A DNA stretch of 10,167 bases from Candidatus Methanophagales archaeon ANME-1-THS (GCA_004212135.1 RXIE01000145.1:1-10167), one strand, 5' to 3'; shown: positions 1 through 5,194, counted from the stretch's first letter. Program-made: numbers and translations. Notes: generated by a model from the sequence alone, not told the origin.

Positions 1-1
1 A

Positions 2-787
2 GAGTTGAGGGGGATAATAAAGGAGATCTGTATTCAGGGCGGTCTGCATCCTAACTTTCGGGTCGAGAATTATTGTGAGATCATTGAGATGATTAAATCG
101 CATTTTGCAGTGCATATCCATGCCTACTCGCCGATGGAGATCTATCATATGGCACGGAATTCGGGCATGGGCGCGGTGGACGTCCTGAAGGAATTAAAGA
201 AGGCGGGACTGGATTCCATCCCGGGAACGGCAGCCGAGATACTCGATGATTCGATTCGAGCGATTATATGCCCCACGAAGCTCAAAACTGAGCAATGGGT
301 CGAGATCATAAAGACTGCACATCGGCTCGGAATTCCATCCACCGCAACGATCATGTATGGGCATATCGAATCGCTGGGGGACCGAATAGCTCATCTCTTC
401 AAGATACGGGAGATACAACAGGAGACCGGGGGATTTACTGAGTTTGTACCCCTGAAGTTCATGCGAAAGAACAACGAGTTGGGGCGTATGGTGAAGAGTA
501 AACCCTCGGTCCTCGAGGATGCGATCGTTCATGCGCTCGCACGGGTCATTCTTCATCCCAGGTGCACGAATATCCAGGCGTCATGGGTGAAGTTGGGGCC
601 GCGTGATGCACAGCGGATGCTCGATTTCGGTGTGAATGACCTGGGTGGGACGTTAATGGAAGAGAACATCTCACGGTTATCCGGTTCACGGGCGGGCGAG
701 TATATGAGTCCAGAGGACTTTGATAGACTTATCAAGGATGCAGGGAGGATATCCCGGAGGAGAAGCACCTTGTATGAGTTATTATAG
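2..787 (+). CDS. cofH: FO synthase subunit 2 (CofH), 3' part only
   Basis: CofH is a radical SAM enzyme that joins tyrosine-derived 4-hydroxybenzyl to 5-amino-6-(D-ribitylamino)uracil; CofG then closes the ring to give FO, the chromophore of coenzyme F420. The reading frame is open through the left window edge, so about the first 100 residues, including the CxxxCxxC iron-sulfur motif, lie outside; the TTG at 5 is not a real start. Visible family signatures are EICIQGGLHPN near the left end, HIHAYSPMEIYHMA, AGLDSIPGTAAEILDD, ICPTKL, ATIMYGHIES, TGGFTEFVPLKF and the C-terminal GGTLMEENISR block ending in TLYELL. The related menaquinone enzyme MqnC shares some of these, but the SPMEI and GGTLMEENISR forms fit CofH better. 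The stop is followed by 118 non-coding bases, so it is probably not in one operon with cbf5. Confidence 0.93.
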   Translation, partial: ELRGIIKEICIQGGLHPNFRVENYCEIIEMIKSHFAVHIHAYSPMEIYHMARNSGMGAVDVLKELKKAGLDSIPGTAAEILDDSIRAIICPTKLKTEQWVEIIKTAHRLGIPSTATIMYGHIESLGDRIAHLFKIREIQQETGGFTEFVPLKFMRKNNELGRMVKSKPSVLEDAIVHALARVILHPRCTNIQASWVKLGPRDAQRMLDFGVNDLGGTLMEENISRLSGSRAGEYMSPEDFDRLIKDAGRISRRRSTLYELL

Positions 788-905
788 CTCTTTCGCGTCG
801 GGCATCCTCAGAGTAAGCGAGGCGAATCCAAAAGGCGCTCCAAGCGACGATCCTGTCGTTCAAAAAACCATCTAATAATACAAACGTGAAGGGAGCACTA
901 AGAGG

Positions 906-1142
906 ATGTATAGAATCTCTCGTGTGGCGACACCTATCATCGGAGTCACCAGTGTGCTGGCTGGCGTGCTCACCTCAAAGGCGATCCTCGCAGCGATCGG
1001 CATGTACTCGTCCTTTCCTTTATACTTCGCTCTTACTCTGATCAGACGGGCTTCAAATGAAGAACAAGCTCAAAGTTTGAGAAGAATAAATTTAAGCGTA
1101 TTGAAGAGACAAAGAGTGGAATACTCATGGGAAGCAGAATAG
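906..1142 (+). CDS. Small hypothetical protein, possibly membrane-anchored
   Basis: This 78-residue reading frame is not recognised. Residues about 7-24 (VATPIIGVTSVLAGVLTS) and 27-46 are hydrophobic and could form two short membrane segments, followed by a polar, basic tail rich in Arg, Lys and Glu. The ATG at 906 has GGGAG ten bases upstream and an AGAGG abutting it; an AT-rich TAATAATA stretch at 873-880 is placed where a TATA box for a near-leaderless transcript would be. The stop codon lies four bases before the cbf5 ATG, which would suit translational coupling and is the main argument that it is real. Against it, a TATA-like box for cbf5 lies inside its 3' half, and no family is recognised. 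It may be a lineage-specific small protein or a chance frame. Confidence 0.4.
   Translation: MYRISRVATPIIGVTSVLAGVLTSKAILAAIGMYSSFPLYFALTLIRRASNEEQAQSLRRINLSVLKRQRVEYSWEAE
1084..1095 (+). promoter_or_regulatory. Candidate TATA box for cbf5
   Basis: The sequence AATAAATTTAAG stands out in otherwise mixed-composition DNA. With the usual archaeal spacing of about 25 bases, transcription would begin near 1115, giving a roughly 30-base leader before the cbf5 ATG at 1147. It lies inside the small reading frame at 906-1142. It is a composition-based call only. Confidence 0.3.
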
Positions 1143-1146
1143 TCCG

Positions 1147-2148
1147 ATGATCCAAATTAAGAAGCCGTTAGAGCGCTGCAGACTGGAAAAGACCGCCGCA
1201 TCTACCGATCCCCGCTATGGGGCTGCACCAGAAGCGCGTTCCATCGCCGCGCACCTCGACCGAGGCGTGGTAAATATCGACAAGCCTGCTGGTCCCACAT
1301 CGCATGAAGTAGTGGCCTGGATAACCGAGCTCCTGCATATAGAGAAGGCGGCGCATACCGGCACACTGGACCCGAAAGTTACCGGGGTGCTGCCCGTCTT
1401 GCTCGGGGTGGCGACGAAGTTAGCCGATACCTTTCTGGGCGATAAGGAATACGTATGCCTGATGAAACTGCACCGGGAGGTTGACGAGGATATCCTGAGA
1501 ACGCTGAGCGGGGAATTTGTGGGCGAGATCTATCAGAGGCCGCCGCTGAAGTCCGCGGTCAAAAGGCAGATACGGGTAAGAACCGTGCACTCGATTGAGA
1601 TACTCGAGGTCGAGGGCAAGAATGTTCTCATGCGGGTCGGTTGTGAGGCGGGAACCTATGTGAGAATGCTCTGCCATCATATCGGGCTCGCACTGGGGGT
1701 GGGTGCGCACCTGTCGCAGTTGAGGAGAACAAAGTCCTTTCCCTTCGATGAGGATAATCTCACGACGTTACAAGATTTGAAAGATGCATATGTGTTTTAT
1801 GAGGAAGGGGATGAGCGCATGCTCCGGGATTTGATCATGCCCATGGAGTACGCGTTAGGACATATAGCCGCGCTCATCGTAAAAGATACCGCGGTTGATG
1901 CGATCTGTCATGGCGCGGATCTTACCGCCCCCGGGATCGCGAGGATAGAAGAAGGAATAAATAGAGGTAATTCTGTGGTACTATATACCTTGAAAGGTGA
2001 GGCGGTGGGTATCGGCGAAGCAACAATGAACTCGGAAGAGATGTACCGAGCTGAACGAGGTATATGCGTCGAGACGACGAAAGTATTTATGAAGCCAGGG
2101 ATATATCCCAAGGGTTGGAGGCGGAGGGCCGAGGTGGCTGAGTGGTAA
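1147..2148 (+). CDS. cbf5: Archaeal tRNA/rRNA pseudouridine synthase Cbf5 (TruB family)
   Basis: Cbf5 is the catalytic subunit of archaeal H/ACA ribonucleoproteins (with Nop10, Gar1 and L7Ae), which convert guide-selected rRNA uridines to pseudouridine; it can also modify U55 of tRNA. The protein has 333 residues, typical for the family. The N-terminal TDPRYGAAPEARSI and VVNIDKPAGPTSHEVVAW are archaeal Cbf5 hallmarks. The catalytic aspartate is Asp75 in AAHTGTLDPKVTGVLPV. The RPPLKSAVKR block (about 132-141) and GTYVRMLCHHIG complete the catalytic domain, and residues about 245-325 fit a PUA RNA-binding domain ending in MKPGIYPKGW. The ATG at 1147 is chosen because no other in-frame start lies close upstream; it has no clear Shine-Dalgarno. 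The last seven codons, including the stop, overlap the downstream tRNA-Ser, adding an RRRAEVAEW tail. Confidence 0.95.
   Translation: MIQIKKPLERCRLEKTAASTDPRYGAAPEARSIAAHLDRGVVNIDKPAGPTSHEVVAWITELLHIEKAAHTGTLDPKVTGVLPVLLGVATKLADTFLGDKEYVCLMKLHREVDEDILRTLSGEFVGEIYQRPPLKSAVKRQIRVRTVHSIEILEVEGKNVLMRVGCEAGTYVRMLCHHIGLALGVGAHLSQLRRTKSFPFDEDNLTTLQDLKDAYVFYEEGDERMLRDLIMPMEYALGHIAALIVKDTAVDAICHGADLTAPGIARIEEGINRGNSVVLYTLKGEAVGIGEATMNSEEMYRAERGICVETTKVFMKPGIYPKGWRRRAEVAEW
2084..2109 (+). promoter_or_regulatory. Candidate internal promoter for tRNA-Ser inside cbf5
   Basis: Two TATA-like stretches lie in the last codons of cbf5: TATTTAT at 2084-2090 and ATATAT at 2101-2106. The second is the centre of a perfect 12-base palindrome GGGATATATCCC (2098-2109) and lies 22-27 bases before the mature tRNA 5' end at 2128, the position expected if the tRNA were transcribed from its own start. 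An own promoter would let the tRNA be made without cutting cbf5 mRNA. Composition and spacing only. Confidence 0.35.
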
Positions 2149-2226
2149 GGCGCAGGCCTGGAGCTCGCGAGACTAGATAGCCTGTGTTCCGCAAGGAACT
2201 CAAGGGTTCAAATCCCTTCCTCGGCG
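2128..2226 (+). tRNA. tRNA-Ser (anticodon GGA), intron-containing
   Basis: All arms can be drawn by hand. The acceptor stem is GCCGAGG (2128-2134) with CCTCGGC (2219-2225), and G2226 is the discriminator base usual for serine tRNAs. The D-stem is GCT/GGC (2137-2139 with 2149-2151). The anticodon stem is CAGGC (2153-2157) with GCCTG (2180-2184), and the anticodon GGA is at 2160-2162 after C-T at positions 32-33. The long variable arm that marks class II tRNAs is TTCC-GCAA-GGAA (2187-2198). The T-arm is AAGGG-TTCAAAT-CCCTT (2202-2218). CCA is not encoded. Removing a 15-base intron (2164-2178) restores a seven-base anticodon loop and gives an 84-base RNA before CCA addition. The first 21 bases overlap the end of cbf5. 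It decodes UCC and, by wobble, UCU. Confidence 0.96.
2164..2178 (+). other. tRNA intron at position 37/38 with canonical bulge-helix-bulge
   Basis: The 15-base insertion fits the substrate of archaeal tRNA splicing endonuclease. The four-pair central helix is CTGG (2158-2161) with CTAG (2173-2176), including one G-T wobble. It is flanked by two three-base bulges, AGC (2162-2164) and ATA (2177-2179). Cutting after the second base of each bulge releases C2164 to T2178 and joins position 37 to 38. The inner helix is two pairs (TC/GA) capped by a GCGA tetraloop of the GNRA class. The intron is near the short end of known archaeal tRNA introns. Confidence 0.9.
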
Positions 2227-2235
2227 AAACAACAC

Positions 2236-2258
2236 TTTTTCTTTTTAGAAAAAGAAAA
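2236..2258 (+). terminator. T-rich tract and perfect inverted repeat after tRNA-Ser
   Basis: Two five-T runs separated by one C (2236-2246) follow ten bases after the tRNA, the form expected of an archaeal oligo-T terminator. The T-rich arm (2237-2246) is followed, after AG, by its exact reverse complement (2249-2258), so the same signal is presented on the other strand and the RNA can form a weak A-U hairpin. The TTTTTAG at 2242-2248 could also act as a TATA box for rps13, placing its start near 2271. Confidence 0.55.
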
Positions 2259-2286
2259 CCGGTGCTCAAAGAAGAATAAAAGAGAA

Positions 2287-2799
2287 ATGAGTGGAGAGGC
2301 AGAAGAAAAGGAAGAGAAGAAGAGGGAATTCAAGCACATTGTCAGGATTCTGGATACCGACTTAGATGGTAAAAGAAGCATAGCGTATGCGCTCTGCGGG
2401 ATCAAAGGTATAGGACGGAGAGTTGCGAATGTGATTACCACCTCCTCCGGGCTCGATCCGCGCTTAAAAATGGGTGAGCTCTCGGACGATGAAATCGAGC
2501 GGCTCAAGAGTGCAATTATCAGCCTCGAGAAACGATTGCCATGGTGGATGCTGAACCGGAGAAAGGATTTAATGAGTGGTGAGGACCGGCATATAATGGG
2601 TTCAGATCTCTTGGTGAACCACGATCAGTGGGGGAATCTCCTGCGTAAGATCCGGTCCTATCGGGGCATACGACATGAACGTGGCCTGAAGGTGAGAGGG
2701 CAACGAACCAAATCAACAGGGCGGAAGGGAGCGGTCGTCGGTGTAATGAGAAAGAAGGTATTGGCGGCTGCGGCAGCAAAAGCTGGAGAAAAGAAGTGA
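2287..2799 (+). CDS. rps13: Small ribosomal subunit protein uS13
   Basis: uS13 binds the head of 16S rRNA and contacts the P-site tRNA and the large subunit. The product has 170 residues; the core FKHIVRILDTDLDGKRSIAYAL, the helix-two-turn-helix GIKGIGRRVA (39-47), WMLNRRKDLMSGEDRHIMGSDL and the C-terminal RGIRHERGLKVRGQRTKS are all in place. A charged N-terminal stretch of about 13 residues and an Ala/Lys-rich C-terminal tail extend it slightly beyond the usual length of about 150. The ATG at 2287 is the only start near the conserved core; its Shine-Dalgarno is weak. It opens the rps13-rps4-rps11-rpo3 cluster. Codons 110-117 (VNHDQWGN) are repeated exactly, in reverse orientation, at 4558-4581, and this stretch looks unlike the REDIN-type residues I expect here in other archaeal uS13. 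Confidence 0.96.
   Translation: MSGEAEEKEEKKREFKHIVRILDTDLDGKRSIAYALCGIKGIGRRVANVITTSSGLDPRLKMGELSDDEIERLKSAIISLEKRLPWWMLNRRKDLMSGEDRHIMGSDLLVNHDQWGNLLRKIRSYRGIRHERGLKVRGQRTKSTGRKGAVVGVMRKKVLAAAAAKAGEKK
2614..2637 (+). repeat. 24-base exact inverted match, copy 1 (inside rps13)
   Basis: Bases 2614-2637 (starting GTGAACCACG, ending GTGGGGGAAT) are the exact reverse complement of 4558-4581. The match stops abruptly on both sides (G2613 and C2638 both mismatch) and covers precisely eight rps13 codons, V110 to N117. A chance match of this length within 10 kb is extremely unlikely. Confidence 0.95.
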
Positions 2800-2814
2800 G
2801 TAGAGGGGGATAAT

Positions 2815-3339
2815 ATGGGCCATCCAAAGAGAAGGGGGAAGAGATTCGAAAAGCCACGAAGACCGTGGGAGATGAAGCGGATAAAAGAGGAGAGCGAGTT
2901 GGCTGAGCTCTACGGACTTAAAAACAAGCGAGAGATCTGGAAAGCGGCAAGCATGATAAAAAAATACCGACGAGAAATGAGAGAAATTTTAGCGGAGATA
3001 GCGATGAAGCCCACTGAGCATATACATCGGAAGAAAGAAGCCATCCTGGTCGCACTGAGAAAGCGGGGCATATTGAAAGAGACTGAGGGTGCGAGCTCGA
3101 GATTGGAAGATGTCCTGGCGCTGAAGATCGATGATATCCTGGAGCGGAGGCTCCAGACCCGGGTCTATAAAAAGGGGCTGGCTAAATCCGCGAGACATGC
3201 CCGGCAACTCATCGTTCACGGCCATATTGCCGTCAATGGGCGGCGGGTTACCGTTCCCTCATATATTGTAGATACGAGCGAGGAAGGGAAGATCGGCTAC
3301 TATGCGGAACCCGAAAGACCGGGTGGTAGTGAGGATTGA
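2815..3339 (+). CDS. rps4: Small ribosomal subunit protein uS4
   Basis: uS4 is a primary 16S rRNA binder that nucleates assembly of the 30S body. The 174-residue product begins MGHPKRRGKRFEKPRRPWE, the archaeal/eukaryotic form of the protein, followed by a helical segment (AELYGLKNKREIWKA). An S4 RNA-binding domain occupies about residues 108-155, with LQTRVYKKGLAKSARHARQL and the HGHIAVNGRRVTVPSYIV strand-turn. The start at 2815 is preceded by a strong GAGGGGGAT Shine-Dalgarno, and the gene starts 15 bases after the rps13 stop, consistent with co-transcription. Nothing unusual was seen. Confidence 0.97.
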   Translation: MGHPKRRGKRFEKPRRPWEMKRIKEESELAELYGLKNKREIWKAASMIKKYRREMREILAEIAMKPTEHIHRKKEAILVALRKRGILKETEGASSRLEDVLALKIDDILERRLQTRVYKKGLAKSARHARQLIVHGHIAVNGRRVTVPSYIVDTSEEGKIGYYAEPERPGGSED

Positions 3340-3355
3340 AGAGTGGGGGTGAAAC

Positions 3356-3745
3356 ATGGCGGAAGACAGGTGGGCAATAGCGCATATATTCTCATCATTT
3401 AATAACACGATTATCACGATCACGGATATGACCGGGGCAGAGACGATTGCACGAGCTTCGGGCGGGATGATCGCGAAAGCGGACCGCGATGAGAGTTCGC
3501 CGTATACCGCAATGCTGATGGCAACGCAACTTGCGGAGAAATTAAAAGAGCGGGCGATTATCGGGATTCACGTGCGTGTAAAGGCGGCGGCGGGGCGTAA
3601 ATCGCGAACTACTGCTCCCGGGGCACAGGCGGCGATACGGGCTTTTGCACGGGCTGGGCTGCGCATCGGGCGAATAGAGGATGTGACCCCGATACCCCAT
3701 GACGGCACCAAGCGCCCTGGTGGAAAGCGAGGAAGAAGAGTTTAG
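3356..3745 (+). CDS. rps11: Small ribosomal subunit protein uS11
   Basis: uS11 lies on the platform of the small subunit and contacts 16S rRNA near the E-site. The 129-residue sequence is close to the archaeal consensus throughout: WAIAHIFSSFNNTIITITDM, GAETIARASGGM, KADRDESSPYTAMLMA, GIHVRVKAAAGRKSRTTAPG and the C-terminal IGRIEDVTPIPHDGTKRPGG tail. The ATG at 3356 is preceded by a GGGGGTGA Shine-Dalgarno a few bases upstream, and the gene follows rps4 by 16 bases. Confidence 0.97.
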   Translation: MAEDRWAIAHIFSSFNNTIITITDMTGAETIARASGGMIAKADRDESSPYTAMLMATQLAEKLKERAIIGIHVRVKAAAGRKSRTTAPGAQAAIRAFARAGLRIGRIEDVTPIPHDGTKRPGGKRGRRV

Positions 3746-3782
3746 CCACGAGGCAAGGTGAGCACACGGGTCTCACGGTTAC

Positions 3783-4445
3783 ATGGAACTAAAGATCATA
3801 GAACATCGGGAAGATGAAGTGAAGTTCCTGCTCTCAGGTATGAAATCGCGGTTCGCCAATGCACTGCGGAGGGCAATGATTGCTGAGGTGCCAAAGCTCG
3901 CAATCGATGAAGTGGTGATTCATGAGAATACCTCGTTGTTATATGATGAGCAATTAGCGCTCCGGATCGCATTGATACCGTTGAAGACAGACCTGCGCAC
4001 CTTTGCTGCCGACGACCAGGTCTCTCTGACATTAACCGCAATAAGCCCTGAACGGGAGGGGTATACCATGGTGTATTCCAAGGAACTCATCTCTTCTGAT
4101 CCCCGCGTGGAACCTGCCTTTGTCAATATTCCCGTGGTGAAGCTGATCTCCACGGAACGGGAAATCGGTGGTATCAAATCCATCGAGCGGCAAAAGATCA
4201 CTCTTGAAGCGATAGCAAAGCTCGGTAGGGGGAAAGAGCATGCGAAATGGCAGCCTGTTACGGTCTGTAGTTACCAGGAGGTCTCCGAGGAAGAAGGACC
4301 GGCGAATGCCTTACGTTTTACCGTTGAGAGTGATGGCTCTCTGCCCGTGAATGAGATCATCGTCGAGGCGGCGAGGATAGTGCGGGCGAAATGTGAACGA
4401 CTGGTGGAGGAGCTCTCGGCATGCCAGAATGCCGGCATTGCATGA
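3783..4445 (+). CDS. rpo3: DNA-directed RNA polymerase subunit Rpo3 (RpoD), without iron-sulfur domain
   Basis: Rpo3 (older name RpoD; not a sigma factor) dimerises with Rpo11 to form the alpha-like assembly platform of archaeal RNA polymerase. The 220-residue protein has the N-terminal dimer motif FANALRRAMIAEVPKLAIDEV, LRIALIPLKTD (60-70), the insert domain, and GRGKEHAKWQP (148-158), then the second half of the dimer domain from about 177. Only three cysteines occur (162, 204, 214), so the ferredoxin-like 4Fe-4S domain found at about residue 162-175 in many methanogen homologues is absent, replaced by a short acidic loop. This explains the short length. The start at 3783 lacks a well-placed Shine-Dalgarno; AAGGTGAG lies 21 bases upstream within a small hairpin. 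The usual next gene, rpl18e, does not follow. Confidence 0.94.
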   Translation: MELKIIEHREDEVKFLLSGMKSRFANALRRAMIAEVPKLAIDEVVIHENTSLLYDEQLALRIALIPLKTDLRTFAADDQVSLTLTAISPEREGYTMVYSKELISSDPRVEPAFVNIPVVKLISTEREIGGIKSIERQKITLEAIAKLGRGKEHAKWQPVTVCSYQEVSEEEGPANALRFTVESDGSLPVNEIIVEAARIVRAKCERLVEELSACQNAGIA

Positions 4446-4642
4446 GTCACTTACGGGCGCTTGCCGCCGTGCGTAAAGCCCTTGAACTGGAATTTACCGG
4501 CATACAAAGCGGGAATTGCCATTGAATGGTGGAGAGCCTTATCCTTAAGGCATCACAATTCCCCCACTGATCGTGGTTCACGAGAGCGCATACCCGATCG
4601 GTAGTTCTCAGGTGGGTTTCGGATCGTGTACAGTACTGGTCA
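4446..4642. other. Structured intergenic element between rpo3 and response regulator
   Basis: No gene is recognised here, but the DNA is rich in nested inverted repeats. First, TTACGGGCG (4451-4459) pairs with CGCC-gtg-CGTAA (4465-4476) around a five-base loop. Second, GGGAATTG (4511-4518) pairs with CAATTCCC (4556-4563), enclosing CCAT-TGA-ATGG (4519-4529) and GCCTTA-TCCT-TAAGGC (4536-4551): a three-way junction. Third, TCGTG-GTT-CACGA (4571-4583). Fourth, CTGGT-CACT-ACCAG (4636-4649) at the stop of the opposing gene. A 24-base segment (4558-4581) is antisense to rps13. A 27-codon frame beginning at the ATG that overlaps the rpo3 stop (4442-4525) is probably incidental. It may be a structured 3' UTR, a small RNA, or a non-autonomous dispersed element; no transposase or T-run terminator was found. 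Confidence 0.5.
4558..4581 (-). repeat. 24-base exact inverted match, copy 2 (antisense to rps13)
   Basis: Read on the minus strand this is identical to rps13 bases 2614-2637; read on the plus strand it is antisense to rps13 mRNA. Its first six bases (ATTCCC, 4558-4563) are also part of the closing stem of the three-way junction, so in an RNA the antisense segment would emerge directly from the structured part. It contains a small dyad, CCAC-TGATC-GTGG (4564-4576). Confidence 0.95.
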
Positions 4643-5134
4643 CTACCAGCGAGCTTTATGCCACAGGTGCGTGCTATATTGAAGGCATTCCTGTTCTTCT
4701 CTTCCCTTTTTACCCCCTACTAACTCGTGTACAGCACGTGCCAGCTCACCGCATTGACTGGCGGGGTTACCGGCTTTTGAGATATACCGATCCGCCCCTT
4801 TTTCCAGTGCCTTTTCTGCTACTCCTGAATTTCCGATCCCGGTGAAGAGGATGAAGGGGGTATGCGCATATTTTCTACTTCTTCTCAGCGCTTGCAGGAA
4901 TTCGAGGCCATCCATCCCGGGCATCTTATAGTCGGCAATCACCACGTCGAACTGCTCGCTTTCAAGTTTTACCATCGCTTCCTCTGCGGAAAGTGCACCG
5001 TCGATCTCAAAACCACGCTTTGTTGCTCGTCGCAGGAATATTCTCGTGATCTCCAAATCCGCGGGTTCGTCATCCACATGCAAAATCCTTATCGGTCTCG
5101 GTATCGAGTTTGGATACCTTGTTTGAAGCTCCAT
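4643..5134 (-). CDS. Single-domain response regulator (receiver only)
   Basis: This 163-residue protein is a CheY-like receiver with no output domain. All key residues are present: acidic pair Asp21-Asp22 (ILHVDDEP), phosphoacceptor Asp68 in VVIADYKMPGMDG, Thr98 in FILFTG, and Lys120 in ADRYISK. The last 25 residues after about 138 are polar and do not resemble a domain. The LHVDDEPADLEITRIFLRR start and the FILFTG-G form resemble receivers fused to PAS-type kinases in methanogen relatives, and the receiver of the protein at 7045 is a clear paralogue. A GAGGGGAT Shine-Dalgarno (5143-5150, minus strand) lies eight bases before the ATG. It converges on rpo3 and is divergent from the REC-PAS kinase at 5357, which could phosphorylate it; the partner is not known from sequence. 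Confidence 0.93.
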   Translation of the reverse strand: MELQTRYPNSIPRPIRILHVDDEPADLEITRIFLRRATKRGFEIDGALSAEEAMVKLESEQFDVVIADYKMPGMDGLEFLQALRRSRKYAHTPFILFTGIGNSGVAEKALEKGADRYISKAGNPASQCGELARAVHELVGGKKGREEQECLQYSTHLWHKARW

Positions 5135-5194
5135 TCTACTTTATCCCCTCATGGTTGGAACTTTAGCACAAGGGATAGTAAGTAGAAAATCACC

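Noticed and set aside
194..556. Long minus-strand frames opposite cofH, cbf5, rps13, rpo3 and the kinases
   Set aside because: They lie wholly opposite well-conserved genes, have no recognisable motifs and no fitting start signals; they are by-products of codon bias.
841..866. Hairpin AGCGAC-gatcct-GTCGTT after cofH
   Set aside because: Six pairs including a wobble, followed by A and not T on the plus strand; too weak to call a cofH terminator.
4442..4525. A 27-codon frame whose ATG overlaps the rpo3 stop codon (ATGA)
   Set aside because: The overlap looks like translational coupling, but the frame is short, has no recognisable product and runs through the inverted repeats, so structure explains the sequence better.
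4446..4581. A minus-strand frame reading VNHDQWGN in phase with rps13
   Set aside because: The shared phase follows simply from the 24-base identity covering whole codons; on either side the frame shows no uS13 similarity, so it is not an rps13 pseudogene.
4624..4734. Direct repeat TCGTGTACAG at 4624-4633 and 4725-4734
   Set aside because: Ten-base repeats are expected dozens of times by chance in 10 kb, and the second copy is inside a conserved receiver gene.
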